A stretch of 64,000 nt of DNA from Pyruvatibacter sp. HU-CL02332 (lineage in GTDB: Bacteria > Pseudomonadota > Alphaproteobacteria > CGMCC-115125): positions 1,403,501-1,467,500 of the forward strand of contig NZ_BAABWK010000001.1 of assembly GCF_040362765.1 (NCBI RefSeq), written 5' to 3'. A program made the position numbers and the translations under genes. Below, one piece after another: positions 55,354 to 63,240 of the stretch (position 1 is the first letter of the stretch; each line of letters opens with the position of its first letter). Under the pieces are notes generated by a model. That model made no database searches. It worked only from the letters and a program-made list of their open reading frames with translations, and had not been told where the DNA came from.

Positions 55354-56226
55354 ATGACTAAGCACCCGGACGTGCAGGCCTTCTTTGATCCCCAGACCAA
55401 TACGGTGAGCTATCTGGTGTCGGAGCCAGATGGCGCGGCCGCGCTGATAATCGACCCGGTGCTGGACTACGACCACGCAGGCGGCACATTCCACACGGCT
55501 GGAGCGCAGGCGATCCTCGATGCAGCGAACGAGCGTGGCCTGACCGTTGAGTGGATACTCGAAACCCACGCCCATGCGGACCATCTGTCCGCAGCCCCCT
55601 ATCTCAAGGAAAAGACCGGCGCCCCCATCGCCATCGGCGAGCACATCACGCAGGTGCAGACCATCTTTGCACCGGTGTTCGCTGCCAAGGATGTAAGCGG
55701 CACCGGTGCTGAGTTTGATCGGCTGCTGAGCGACGGCGACACGCTGACCGTCGGCGCCCTCACCGTGGACGTGATGCACACCCCCGGACACACACCCGCC
55801 TGCGTGTCGTACCGCATTGGCGATGCTGTCTTTGTGGGCGACACGCTGTTTATGCCGGACTACGGCACCGCGCGTACGGACTTTCCAGGTGGTGACGCCC
55901 ACGCGCTCTACACATCCATTCAGCACATTCTGTCATTGCCACCACAAACGCGCCTGTTCATGTGCCATGACTATCTGCCCACCGAAGGCCGAAAGACCCA
56001 TGCGTGGGAAACGACCGTGGCCGACCAGCGCGCCCGCAACGTGCATGTACATGAAGGAACCAGCGAGGCGGCGTTTGTCGAGATGCGCAATTCTCGGGAT
56101 GCCGGCCTGCCGGCGCCGCGGCTGCTATTGCCATCGGTTCAGGTCAACATTCGTGCCGGACACCTGCCACCGCCCGACGACAACGGGACGACCTATCTGC
56201 GCATACCGGTGAAACCAGCCGCCTAG
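55354..56226 (+). CDS. MBL-fold persulfide dioxygenase-like hydrolase (Blh type)
   Basis: The 290-residue protein is a metallo-beta-lactamase fold enzyme with THAHADHLSA (H72, H74, D76, H77), GHTPAC and GDTLFMPDYGTARTDFPGGD. These segments match the ETHE1/Blh group, which oxidises glutathione persulfide to sulfite. Unlike some Blh proteins it has no fused rhodanese; a separate rhodanese is in the opposing operon. GGAGAG upstream supports the ATG at 55354. Divergence from bigR with a shared operator implies induction by sulfide. Confidence 0.88.
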   Translation: MTKHPDVQAFFDPQTNTVSYLVSEPDGAAALIIDPVLDYDHAGGTFHTAGAQAILDAANERGLTVEWILETHAHADHLSAAPYLKEKTGAPIAIGEHITQVQTIFAPVFAAKDVSGTGAEFDRLLSDGDTLTVGALTVDVMHTPGHTPACVSYRIGDAVFVGDTLFMPDYGTARTDFPGGDAHALYTSIQHILSLPPQTRLFMCHDYLPTEGRKTHAWETTVADQRARNVHVHEGTSEAAFVEMRNSRDAGLPAPRLLLPSVQVNIRAGHLPPPDDNGTTYLRIPVKPAA

Positions 56227-56236
56227 ACGACGCGCG

Positions 56237-56818
56237 CTACCAGCTCTGCGTGCCCGGATCGCCCTTGATGGGCCCCTTGATGGCGGACGTTACCCAGCCT
56301 GCATAGTAGCCGCCGGGCTGCGGTGTCACTTGTTCCTTGCCAACAAAGCACGCGTCAACGCGGGCAGGATAAAACGCGATCCACCCGGCAATACGGGCCA
56401 TGTTGGGATCAAGATCATCCAGTGGCTCAGGATATGAGAAGGCTGCGTACTCAACGCGCGCGTCCGGCAGCACCAGATCATGGTGCACAGCGGCCCCTTT
56501 CCACTCGCACACCGTCACATAGTCGGTCTCGCGCAGCACGCCATCAACAACGTCCTCCGGCGGCACGAAATAGACCGGCGCACCAGCCGTCTCGACCACA
56601 CGCAGGGCCCGGTCGCTTTTCGCAATCACCTGCCCTGCATGCTCGACACGCACCGGTCCCATGGCACCACGCAGTTCAGGCGGACGGGGATAGTCCCAGA
56701 CGGATTCCTCGCCGGGCGCCACAGGATCAATCTGGGCTGGCCGCTCGCTGTTGCGCCAGGCGTTACGCCCCGCTCCCACGCGGTCCAGTAGCCATTGCTT
56801 GTCTGGTATCTTTGTCAC
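56237..56818 (-). CDS. DUF427 family protein
   Basis: The 193-residue protein contains the DUF427 core: RVEHAGQVIAKSDRALRVVETAGAPVYFVPPEDV, CEWKGAAVHHDLV, and AAFSYPEPLDDLDPNMARIAGWIAFYPARVD. The fold is a small beta-barrel of unknown function; the Trp-Lys-Gly segment is invariant in the family. It lies 12 bases after the thioesterase gene on the same strand and is probably translated from the same message. Confidence 0.92.
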   Translation of the reverse strand: MTKIPDKQWLLDRVGAGRNAWRNSERPAQIDPVAPGEESVWDYPRPPELRGAMGPVRVEHAGQVIAKSDRALRVVETAGAPVYFVPPEDVVDGVLRETDYVTVCEWKGAAVHHDLVLPDARVEYAAFSYPEPLDDLDPNMARIAGWIAFYPARVDACFVGKEQVTPQPGGYYAGWVTSAIKGPIKGDPGTQSW

Positions 56819-56830
56819 GCTTGGGCTGCC

Positions 56831-57631
56831 TTAAGGATAAACAGCAAGGGTCTGCTCGCTGACGGCCGCCGCCTGCCCTTCGGGCGTCCACAACGTTGTG
56901 ACGTGGTGACCAAAGCCATCGCGCAGTGACGTCAGCTTGGTGTGAATAAGCCACCAGCCACTTTCATCAACCGGCTTGGGCGGCTCGAACAGCGACACCG
57001 ACCACGCCACGGTGCTGGACTTGGCAAGGCCCGGCATCACGCCGATAGCGGGTGATGGAATGGCGTCTGAGAACAGAACGCTCAATGCCTCAAGGCCGAT
57101 CTGGCCATCACGCGCCCGCAGCCAGGTAAGGCTGTCCGTCTCCGTTGACCCTGAATAGGGAATGGCACCGCGCACCCAGCGAAACTCGAAATGCTGCAGG
57201 AACTTTGGCATCAGGCCGTCCACATAGGGGGCGGGCTCAATCGTATCCGGCCCCGGCGTATCTGCAGGCGGCACCGGCGGCGGCACGCGATCCACACTGT
57301 CCAACGGCAGACCAAAGATTGCCCGCGTCGTGGCAACACGCTCACCGTTCTGGAACCCGATGGCCCGGATCTGGGTGAGGTTGCGCCCGTCGCGCTCCAT
57401 GGAAGGCTCAAAGCGCAGAGCCCCTGGCCCGGACGGCCGCACAAAGGTCGTCTGCAGCGCCCGCAAGCGCCGGTCCGGTGCTGCCAGGTGACGCGCCGCC
57501 ATCAGACCCAGCGCCGCAACGAGACCACCAAAGGCAGCCCGGCCCTGAAGCCAGTCATCTGTCAGTGTGTAGATGGTGGCGTCGCCGTCACGCTCAAATT
57601 GGGTGGTCAGATGTTCAAGTGTTGTGAGCAT
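56831..57631 (-). CDS. Acyl-CoA thioesterase-like (double hotdog) protein
   Basis: The 266-residue protein has two hotdog halves: DDWLQGRAAFGGLVAALGLMAARHLAAPDRRLRALQTTFVRPSGPGALRFEPSMERDGRNLTQIRA, then SVAWSVSLFEPP and a C-terminal GFGHHVTTLWTPEGQAAAVSEQTLAVYP. This is the TesB-like thioesterase family, which hydrolyses acyl-CoA to free fatty acid. It is divergent from a TetR gene with a strong operator between, so both may answer to fatty acids or acyl-CoA. Confidence 0.87.
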   Translation of the reverse strand: MLTTLEHLTTQFERDGDATIYTLTDDWLQGRAAFGGLVAALGLMAARHLAAPDRRLRALQTTFVRPSGPGALRFEPSMERDGRNLTQIRAIGFQNGERVATTRAIFGLPLDSVDRVPPPVPPADTPGPDTIEPAPYVDGLMPKFLQHFEFRWVRGAIPYSGSTETDSLTWLRARDGQIGLEALSVLFSDAIPSPAIGVMPGLAKSSTVAWSVSLFEPPKPVDESGWWLIHTKLTSLRDGFGHHVTTLWTPEGQAAAVSEQTLAVYP

Positions 57632-57710
57632 GGAGGTTTGCTTTCAGTCTGTTTGCCCAAGATTTGGCTCGATTCCTGGAAGAAGCAAGTAAATGCCTGC
57701 TTTCCCAGCC

Positions 57711-57764
57711 CATGTAGGCATTGACAACATACAGGACCATTCTTATGTTGGCATTGTCTACATA
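57711..57764. promoter_or_regulatory. Operator: 21-bp imperfect inverted repeat over the TetR promoter
   Basis: Arms at 57711-57731 and 57744-57764 match as inverted repeats at 17 of 21 positions by my count, with a 12-base spacer. Key parts are CATGTAG/CTACAT outside and CAACATA/TATGTTG inside. It overlaps a promoter, TTGACA (57721-57726), 17 bases, TATGTT (57744-57749), directed at the TetR operon. Confidence 0.75.
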
Positions 57765-57775
57765 AGGAGCGATCT

Positions 57776-58399
57776 GTGTCATACCATCATGGAAGCCTGC
57801 GCAAGGACCTCATCGAGCGCGCGGCGGAAGTCATTGCCAGCGACGGCATCGAGAAGCTGAGCCTGCGGGCATTGGCACGCGACCTTGGCGTGTCCCACAC
57901 GGCTCCGGCGCGTCATTTCAAGGACAAGGCCTCCCTCATCAAGGCATTGGCTCAGGAAAGCTTCGGCGTTCTCATTACAGAGCTCGACGCAGCCACAGAA
58001 CGCGCCGGCAGCGACCCCATGGCCCGCTACAACGCCATCGGCAAAGCCCTTGTCCACTTCGCGCTGGACCGGCCTGCCTACTTCAGAGCCATGTCTCATC
58101 CGGATGTGCGCGACGGATCAGACAAGGAACTTGTGCGCATGCATGCCGCCTACATGTCCCGCCTGCTTGACGCAGCCAAGGCCGCGCAGGCCGTAGGCTG
58201 GCTGCCCGGCAAGACCCCGGAATTCGCGGTGCTCTATTCCAGCGCCGCCGCCTACGGCATTTCACAACTCCTGACCAACACCTTGGACAAGAGTTTGCTC
58301 GCCGGCATTGATCCCAGCGCCCTTGGCGATGAGGTGATCGACCTGGTTGTGGCACCCAACAGCACACCCTCAATTTCCAACTCAGGAGATGCATCATGA
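57776..58399 (+). CDS. TetR family regulator (WHG domain) of the desaturase operon
   Basis: The 207-residue protein has the TetR DNA-binding domain (HHGSLRKDLIERAAEVIASDGIEKLSLRALARDLGVSHTAPARHFKDKASLIKAL) and a WHG-type C-terminal domain (YNAIGKALVHFALDRPAYFRAMSHPDV). The GTG start at 57776 has AAGGAGC upstream. Its stop overlaps the start of the next gene (ATGA). It most likely represses its own operon through the 21-bp inverted repeat, with a fatty acid or acyl-CoA as candidate ligand. Confidence 0.9.
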   Translation: MSYHHGSLRKDLIERAAEVIASDGIEKLSLRALARDLGVSHTAPARHFKDKASLIKALAQESFGVLITELDAATERAGSDPMARYNAIGKALVHFALDRPAYFRAMSHPDVRDGSDKELVRMHAAYMSRLLDAAKAAQAVGWLPGKTPEFAVLYSSAAAYGISQLLTNTLDKSLLAGIDPSALGDEVIDLVVAPNSTPSISNSGDAS

Positions 58400-58602
58400 A
58401 GGACATGATCCTCGCCACCCTGAAAAACCTGTTCGCCATAGGGCCGATCCTGTTTGGCGTGGCCTTTCTGGCACCGGTGTTTTCAGAACTTATGATCGCC
58501 GCAGACATCACACAGCCCTTCGGACTGCCACCCATCGCCATCGGCCTCGTCGCAGGTCTTGGCTGGGGCAGCTACGCCTATGTGAAAGGAAGCTGGGTAT
58601 GA
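58396..58602 (+). CDS. Small two-helix membrane protein in the desaturase operon
   Basis: The 68-residue protein has two membrane segments (LFAIGPILFGVAFLAPVFSELMIAA and IAIGLVAGLGWGSYAYV). It overlaps the TetR gene and the desaturase gene by four bases each (ATGA at both ends), so all three are translated as one unit. I recognise no family. It may be an accessory subunit of the desaturase or assist its membrane insertion. Confidence 0.8.
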   Translation: MKDMILATLKNLFAIGPILFGVAFLAPVFSELMIAADITQPFGLPPIAIGLVAGLGWGSYAYVKGSWV

Positions 58603-59507
58603 GCACGATGATGAACGCAGCCACCAGCGCACCACCCCTGACCCATGAGCGCGATGCTGAACTGCGCCGACAGGAATTTGCCATCGCCAAGAAATACACC
58701 GGCGGCACGCCCTGGCGTATTGTCTTCTGGGGACTGGGCAATGTGGCCGTCTGGCTCTCCCTGTGGCCGCTGGTGATGACCGGTGTCCTGCCCCTATGGG
58801 CGGGCTTCATCCTCGCCACCCTGTGTGTGACCGTCTGCTATCTGCCGTCACACGAAGCGCAGCACAACAACATCGCGCGCCCCAAAACATCCCTGCGCTG
58901 GCTCAACGAGTTGGTCGGCCATGTCTCCACCATTCCCATGGTGCTGCCTTATCGGACGGCACGGCTCACTCACCTTGAGCACCACGCCCACACCAACAAT
59001 CCCGAGCTCGACCCGGACTATGGCGTGACCGCCGATGGCTGGTGGCCAGCCATCTCAAAATCGCTCCGCGCCCGGATTAACCGCAGCGGCGCGGGTCAGA
59101 ACGCAGCCTATGCAGCCGCCCTTGACCGGATCGGTGGTGAAGCCGCCGCCAAAGCCCGCATTGAAGCCCTTGCGATGAACCTCGCCTATTGGGGCGTACT
59201 CACCGCCCTCGCCTGGAGCGGATTTGCGCTGGAAGCCCTGCTGCTGTGGTGGCTGCCGCGCCATGTGGGCGTGACCTATATCTCGCTGCTGCTCAGCTGG
59301 GCCCCGCACCATCCCGGAGAACTGACCGGCCGCTACAAGGACACCCGCGCCTTCAAGTACCGCTTCGGCAATATCCTTGCCATGGGGATGGAGTATCACA
59401 TCATCCATCACCTCCACCCATCGATACCGCTGCACAAGAACATGCCCGCCTATCGGGAGCTGAAACCCATTCTTGAAGAACGCGGCTGCGATCTGGGCGG
59501 GCTATAG
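58599..59507 (+). CDS. Membrane fatty acid desaturase/hydroxylase
   Basis: The 302-residue protein has four or so membrane helices and the three histidine boxes of the diiron desaturase superfamily: HEAQH, HLEHHAH and HIIHHLHP. It may introduce a double bond into acyl chains or hydroxylate a lipid. The PLHKNMPAYRELKPILEERG tail also occurs in beta-carotene-hydroxylase-like members, so the substrate is open. The ATG overlaps the previous stop. A second, different desaturase-like gene begins at 63241. Confidence 0.88.
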   Translation: MSTMMNAATSAPPLTHERDAELRRQEFAIAKKYTGGTPWRIVFWGLGNVAVWLSLWPLVMTGVLPLWAGFILATLCVTVCYLPSHEAQHNNIARPKTSLRWLNELVGHVSTIPMVLPYRTARLTHLEHHAHTNNPELDPDYGVTADGWWPAISKSLRARINRSGAGQNAAYAAALDRIGGEAAAKARIEALAMNLAYWGVLTALAWSGFALEALLLWWLPRHVGVTYISLLLSWAPHHPGELTGRYKDTRAFKYRFGNILAMGMEYHIIHHLHPSIPLHKNMPAYRELKPILEERGCDLGGL

Positions 59508-59557
59508 GCTACACTGCGCGCTGAACAAACAATTTCAGCGCGCAGGAACTCCCCAAC

Positions 59558-60781
59558 ATGCGAACGATCATCCGCAACGGCCATGTGCTTGACACCGCAA
59601 CCATGCAAATGACTGGCGAGCAGACGGTGGTCATTGAAGATGGTGTGATTGTGGATGTCGGCACAGCTGCATCCGGCGCCCAAGCTGATCTCGACATGGA
59701 CGCCGCCGGCCAGTTTGTTCTGCCCGGTCTCATCGATGCTCATGTGCACTTCCGTCTGGCGACACTGGATTTCAGCAAGCTCGCCACATGGACCGAAGTT
59801 GAATACGGCATCGCCATGACGAAACTCGCCCGCGAGACACTTACGCGGGGCTTCACCACCGTGCGCGACATTGGCGGTGATGTATCGGGCCTCATGCGTG
59901 CGATCCGCACCGGTGCCATTCCCGGCCCGCGCATCTTTCATGCAGGACGCATGCTGTCGCAGACCGGCGGTCATGCAGATGCGGAAGGCGGCCCCCGGCC
60001 TGTACCGACCTGTGCCTGTGAAATGCGCCATACGGCTTTCGGCATCGTCGCCGATGGCGTGGAAGCCGTCCGCAAGGCAGCGCGGCACAATCTGCGCGAC
60101 GGCGTCGACTTTCTGAAGATTCATGTCTCAGGCGGTGTTGCCACACCGTCTGACCCGCTCGACTCGATCCAGTACACACCCGACGAGATCCGCACCGTGG
60201 TGCAGGAAGCGCAGCACCGGCATACCTATGTGGCTGCCCACGCCTACAGCCCGCAATCCATCTCCATGGCCGTGACAAACGGTGTGCACACCATCGAGCA
60301 CGGCAACCTGATTGACGCGGACGCCGCTTCCAAAATGGCCGACGCGGATGCAGTGTTGGTGCCAACGCTTGTGACCTATCTGGCCATGCAGGAGGTTGGC
60401 AAACAGCTCGGCCTGCCGCAGACCAACATCGACAAGAACAAGGTGGTGGCCGACGCAGGCATTGCGTCGCTGGAAATTGCCAAGCAGGCAGGCGTTACCA
60501 TGGGCTTTGGCACAGACCTGATTGGCGAGACCCAGGGAATGCAGAACCGCGAGTTTTCCATTCGCGCTGAAGCCCTGTCAGCCGCCGAGATACTTCACGC
60601 CATGTATGTGGTGAACGCGCAGCTGTGCCGTCTTGAAGGAACGGTGGGTGTCGTGGCACCCGGAGCGGCTGGTGACATCGTCATTGCAAAGACGAACCCG
60701 CTCGACGACATCAACGTCCTTGCAGACCCGCAAAACAACTTTGCGCACATCTTGCAGGCCGGGCAGCCGATTGCACGATAA
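59558..60781 (+). CDS. Amidohydrolase family protein (prolidase-like)
   Basis: The 407-residue protein has an N-terminal segment IIRNGHVLDTATMQMTGEQTVVIEDGVIVDVGTAA, the metal motif HVH in GLIDAHVHFRL (about residues 68-70), a likely carboxylated Lys in FLKIHVSGG, AAHAYSP and TIEHGNLID, and the catalytic Asp in FGTDLIGE. This is the COG1228 group that includes imidazolonepropionase-like and Xaa-Pro or carboxypeptidase-like enzymes. No His-degradation genes are near, so peptide or amide hydrolysis is more likely. Confidence 0.88.
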   Translation: MRTIIRNGHVLDTATMQMTGEQTVVIEDGVIVDVGTAASGAQADLDMDAAGQFVLPGLIDAHVHFRLATLDFSKLATWTEVEYGIAMTKLARETLTRGFTTVRDIGGDVSGLMRAIRTGAIPGPRIFHAGRMLSQTGGHADAEGGPRPVPTCACEMRHTAFGIVADGVEAVRKAARHNLRDGVDFLKIHVSGGVATPSDPLDSIQYTPDEIRTVVQEAQHRHTYVAAHAYSPQSISMAVTNGVHTIEHGNLIDADAASKMADADAVLVPTLVTYLAMQEVGKQLGLPQTNIDKNKVVADAGIASLEIAKQAGVTMGFGTDLIGETQGMQNREFSIRAEALSAAEILHAMYVVNAQLCRLEGTVGVVAPGAAGDIVIAKTNPLDDINVLADPQNNFAHILQAGQPIAR

Positions 60782-60799
60782 GCGGATCGCCTAGCTACG

Positions 60800-61270
60800 C
60801 TAGGACCGGTTAAGACCGGGAATGCCAAACAGCGCCAGTTGCAGGCTCTGCGCGATCCGCTCTGCCCGCTGCATGAAATAGGCGACCGTCTTCTGGGACC
60901 CGGACAACTCTTCCAGAGTTTGCCGGAAGAGACCAAGCCAGATGGCAAAGTGTTCTTTTTGAATGGATGCGTGCTTTTGATGTGCAGGAACCGGCTTGCC
61001 CGAATAGCGCCCTGCATTCATGGCGACGGACGCCCAGAAGTCTTTCATGGTCGCCAGATGCGGACCCCAGTTGTCTCCGATGGCCGCATTGAAGATCGGG
61101 CCCAGCGTCGTGTCATCACGAATACGCCCGTAGAACGTCTCGACGAGCCGGTCGATGAAGGCATCATCAATGCCAAGCGACGCCGCATTGTCCTGAATTT
61201 CCTTGCGCCGTTCCTCTGCCGTTCTAAGGCGGGTGCGCGGCTCTTCCGGGGTGGTGGGGTTATTTGTCAT
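60800..61270 (-). CDS. Group III truncated hemoglobin
   Basis: The 156-residue protein has the 2-over-2 globin pattern. FIDRLVETFYGRIRDDTTLGPIFNAAI is helices B to E, HLATMKDFWASVAMNAGRYSGKPVPAHQKHASIQKEHFAIWLGLF covers E to F with a candidate proximal His, and a last helix ends at ALFG. Group III globins are thought to handle NO, oxygen or sulfide. The ATG at 61270 gives the usual short N-terminal extension; an upstream GTG at 61312 is possible. Confidence 0.9.
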   Translation of the reverse strand: MTNNPTTPEEPRTRLRTAEERRKEIQDNAASLGIDDAFIDRLVETFYGRIRDDTTLGPIFNAAIGDNWGPHLATMKDFWASVAMNAGRYSGKPVPAHQKHASIQKEHFAIWLGLFRQTLEELSGSQKTVAYFMQRAERIAQSLQLALFGIPGLNRS

Positions 61271-61384
61271 CGTGACGTCAGCATGGCCTGAGATGGCCGC
61301 ACTTAAAACCACAGGGGCACTCTTCAGGCTGCGCTACGTCGCCTCACCCGGCCCGGACATGAGCATATCCGGGCCGAACGCAGT

Positions 61385-62224
61385 CTATGCAGTGGCGGAA
61401 ACGATCCAGACACCCGCACCAAGCATCACCTTGTCGTCCACCATCTTGGCTGCCATGGCGTCTGTCAGGTCACTCAGGACCGCTTCTTTTTCAGCGTCGG
61501 TCTTGTCCATCATCACCCGTGAGATCGGCCCGCGAAGCATCAGGCTTTCTGCAGCATCGCGCGCAGAACTGCCCTGGTTGAGCTTGGTCGCAAAGGGCTC
61601 TGCCTTGGCGTTGGACCATCCCGCATCGCCCAGAATGCCGAGCGTGCGCTCAATGTCTGCAAAGGCGAAGGGACCCGGCGCATACGGATCCGGCGGCGGT
61701 GGAAATCCCACATGCTTCTTGGCAATACCAAGCCCGATATGCACCCACTCGTTCTCACGCACCGGCTGCCAGCAGATGAACACCATCCGGCCACCTGGCT
61801 TGGTGTGCGCATGAATATTCTTGAAAGCCACTGTCGGCTCCTCAAAGAACATGACACCGAAGCGCGAGATCACCAGATCAGCAGCATCACCCAGGCCCTC
61901 GGTCTGCGCATCACCCACAGCAAAGCTGGCATGGCTCGCGCCCTGCGTTTCTGCACGGCTCTTGGCGAGGTCCAGCATGGGCTGGGAAATATCGACGCCA
62001 TGAACAGAGCCGGAAGTACCCACCGCCGCGGCGGCCTTCAGCGACGTATCGCCGGTGCCGCAGCCAATATCGAGAACCCGCTCGCCTTTCGCAGGCACGG
62101 CATGTGCCATCAACTGCTCCGTAAACGGAGCAAGGAAGCGATCCATCTCTTCCTGGCCGGAAACCCAGCTGGAGCCACCATTGCCGTTCCAGAATTCCTT
62201 CTGGTCCTGATTGATTGCGGTCAT
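61385..62224 (-). CDS. Class I SAM-dependent methyltransferase
   Basis: The 279-residue protein has motif I RVLDIGCGTGDTSLKAAAAVG, motif post I VHGVDIS and DLVISRFGVMFFEEPTVAFKNIHAHTKPGGRMVFICWQPV, a UbiE-like arrangement. The KEFWNGNGGSSWVSGQEEMDRFLAPF N-terminus is shared with many uncharacterised alphaproteobacterial methyltransferases. Its start codon abuts the SDR stop with no bases between, so the SDR and this enzyme form an operon and probably modify the same substrate. Confidence 0.9.
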   Translation of the reverse strand: MTAINQDQKEFWNGNGGSSWVSGQEEMDRFLAPFTEQLMAHAVPAKGERVLDIGCGTGDTSLKAAAAVGTSGSVHGVDISQPMLDLAKSRAETQGASHASFAVGDAQTEGLGDAADLVISRFGVMFFEEPTVAFKNIHAHTKPGGRMVFICWQPVRENEWVHIGLGIAKKHVGFPPPPDPYAPGPFAFADIERTLGILGDAGWSNAKAEPFATKLNQGSSARDAAESLMLRGPISRVMMDKTDAEKEAVLSDLTDAMAAKMVDDKVMLGAGVWIVSATA

Positions 62225-63004
62225 CTATCGGCCACCCTGTCCGTCATCTACGGTAATCACCGTCCCGGTGACGCATTCAGACGAAGGCGACAGCAGGAAC
62301 AGCAATGTTGAATCCATCTGCTCAGCTGTGCAGATGCGCTTGCGCGGGAAGTGCTTTGAAAAGTCACCCATCCGCTCAAGCATGCCTTCGAGCATTTCCG
62401 TCATGAAAGCGCCCGGGGCGATCCCGTTTACATTGATGTTGTAGCGCGCCCATTCAACCGCCAAGGCTTCCGACATGCGCGCAATGGCGCGCTTGGTGAT
62501 GGAGTAAAGCGCAGCCCCATTGCCGTCATACCGGTAGGCGGCAACGGACGCGATGTTGACGATGCGGCCGGGCTTCTCAGCGGCGATCAACCGTTTGGCG
62601 ACTTCGGCTGCAAGAATGTATGGCCCGCGCAGATTGGTATCGATGACCCGGTCAATCAGATCGACTTCCATCTTGTGCGCACGCTGCGCGTCAGGAATGC
62701 CGGCATTATTGATGAGGATGTCGACCGTCCCAAACGCTGCTTCCGCATCGGCCACAACTTTCTTGATGTTGTCGGCATCGGTCATGTCCAGCGGCAGCGC
62801 GAGCGCTGTACCGCCCAGGCTTTCGATCTGGGCTTTGACTTCCTCAAGACGCTCGACCCGTCGCCCGGTCAGCACAACTTTGGCACCACTTTGCGCCAGC
62901 ACATGGGCAAACCGCTTACCCAGTCCCGAGGTCGTTCCCGTCACCAGCGCCACGCGGCCAGATAGGTCCGACGAAAATCGCGGGGCTTCAATTGCTTCAG
63001 CCAT
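62225..63004 (-). CDS. Short-chain dehydrogenase/reductase
   Basis: The 259-residue classical SDR has the cofactor motif TGTTSGLG near residues 23-30, NNAG, a catalytic Ser in IVNIASVAAYR, and Y/K in ALYSITKRAIAR. The TGRRVERL stretch suggests NADP(H). It resembles 3-oxoacyl-reductase or steroid-type SDRs. It lies directly ahead of the methyltransferase. GGGAGATG upstream of the ATG provides the ribosome site. Confidence 0.92.
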   Translation of the reverse strand: MAEAIEAPRFSSDLSGRVALVTGTTSGLGKRFAHVLAQSGAKVVLTGRRVERLEEVKAQIESLGGTALALPLDMTDADNIKKVVADAEAAFGTVDILINNAGIPDAQRAHKMEVDLIDRVIDTNLRGPYILAAEVAKRLIAAEKPGRIVNIASVAAYRYDGNGAALYSITKRAIARMSEALAVEWARYNINVNGIAPGAFMTEMLEGMLERMGDFSKHFPRKRICTAEQMDSTLLFLLSPSSECVTGTVITVDDGQGGR

Positions 63005-63171
63005 TCAAACATCTCCCTGTCGTGTTTTCGGTAATTTTTGTCGCCCCATCCTTACCGGTCCCCAGGATCAGCGGCAAATTTCCAGGACAAATTGGCGTGC
63101 ATGACAGCCATCCATTTGCGGAGTATAACTACGCACAAATGCCCGCACGGCTCCAGCCGTTGCAGCGCAAC

Positions 63172-63210
63172 ATATATGCCCCAATATGAACTCATATCGG
63201 CGTATATCAC
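63172..63210. promoter_or_regulatory. Imperfect palindrome upstream of the terminal desaturase gene
   Basis: The stretch ATATATGCC...ATATGA-ac-TCATAT...GGCGTATAT reads as a near-palindrome with a central ATATGAACTCATAT (63184-63197) and outer ATATATGCC/GGCGTATAT arms, one base out of register. It is 30-70 bases before the start at 63241, a likely operator position. Confidence 0.45.
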
Positions 63211-63240
63211 CGTCGTGTTTCATGCCCGGAGATGTCCTGA

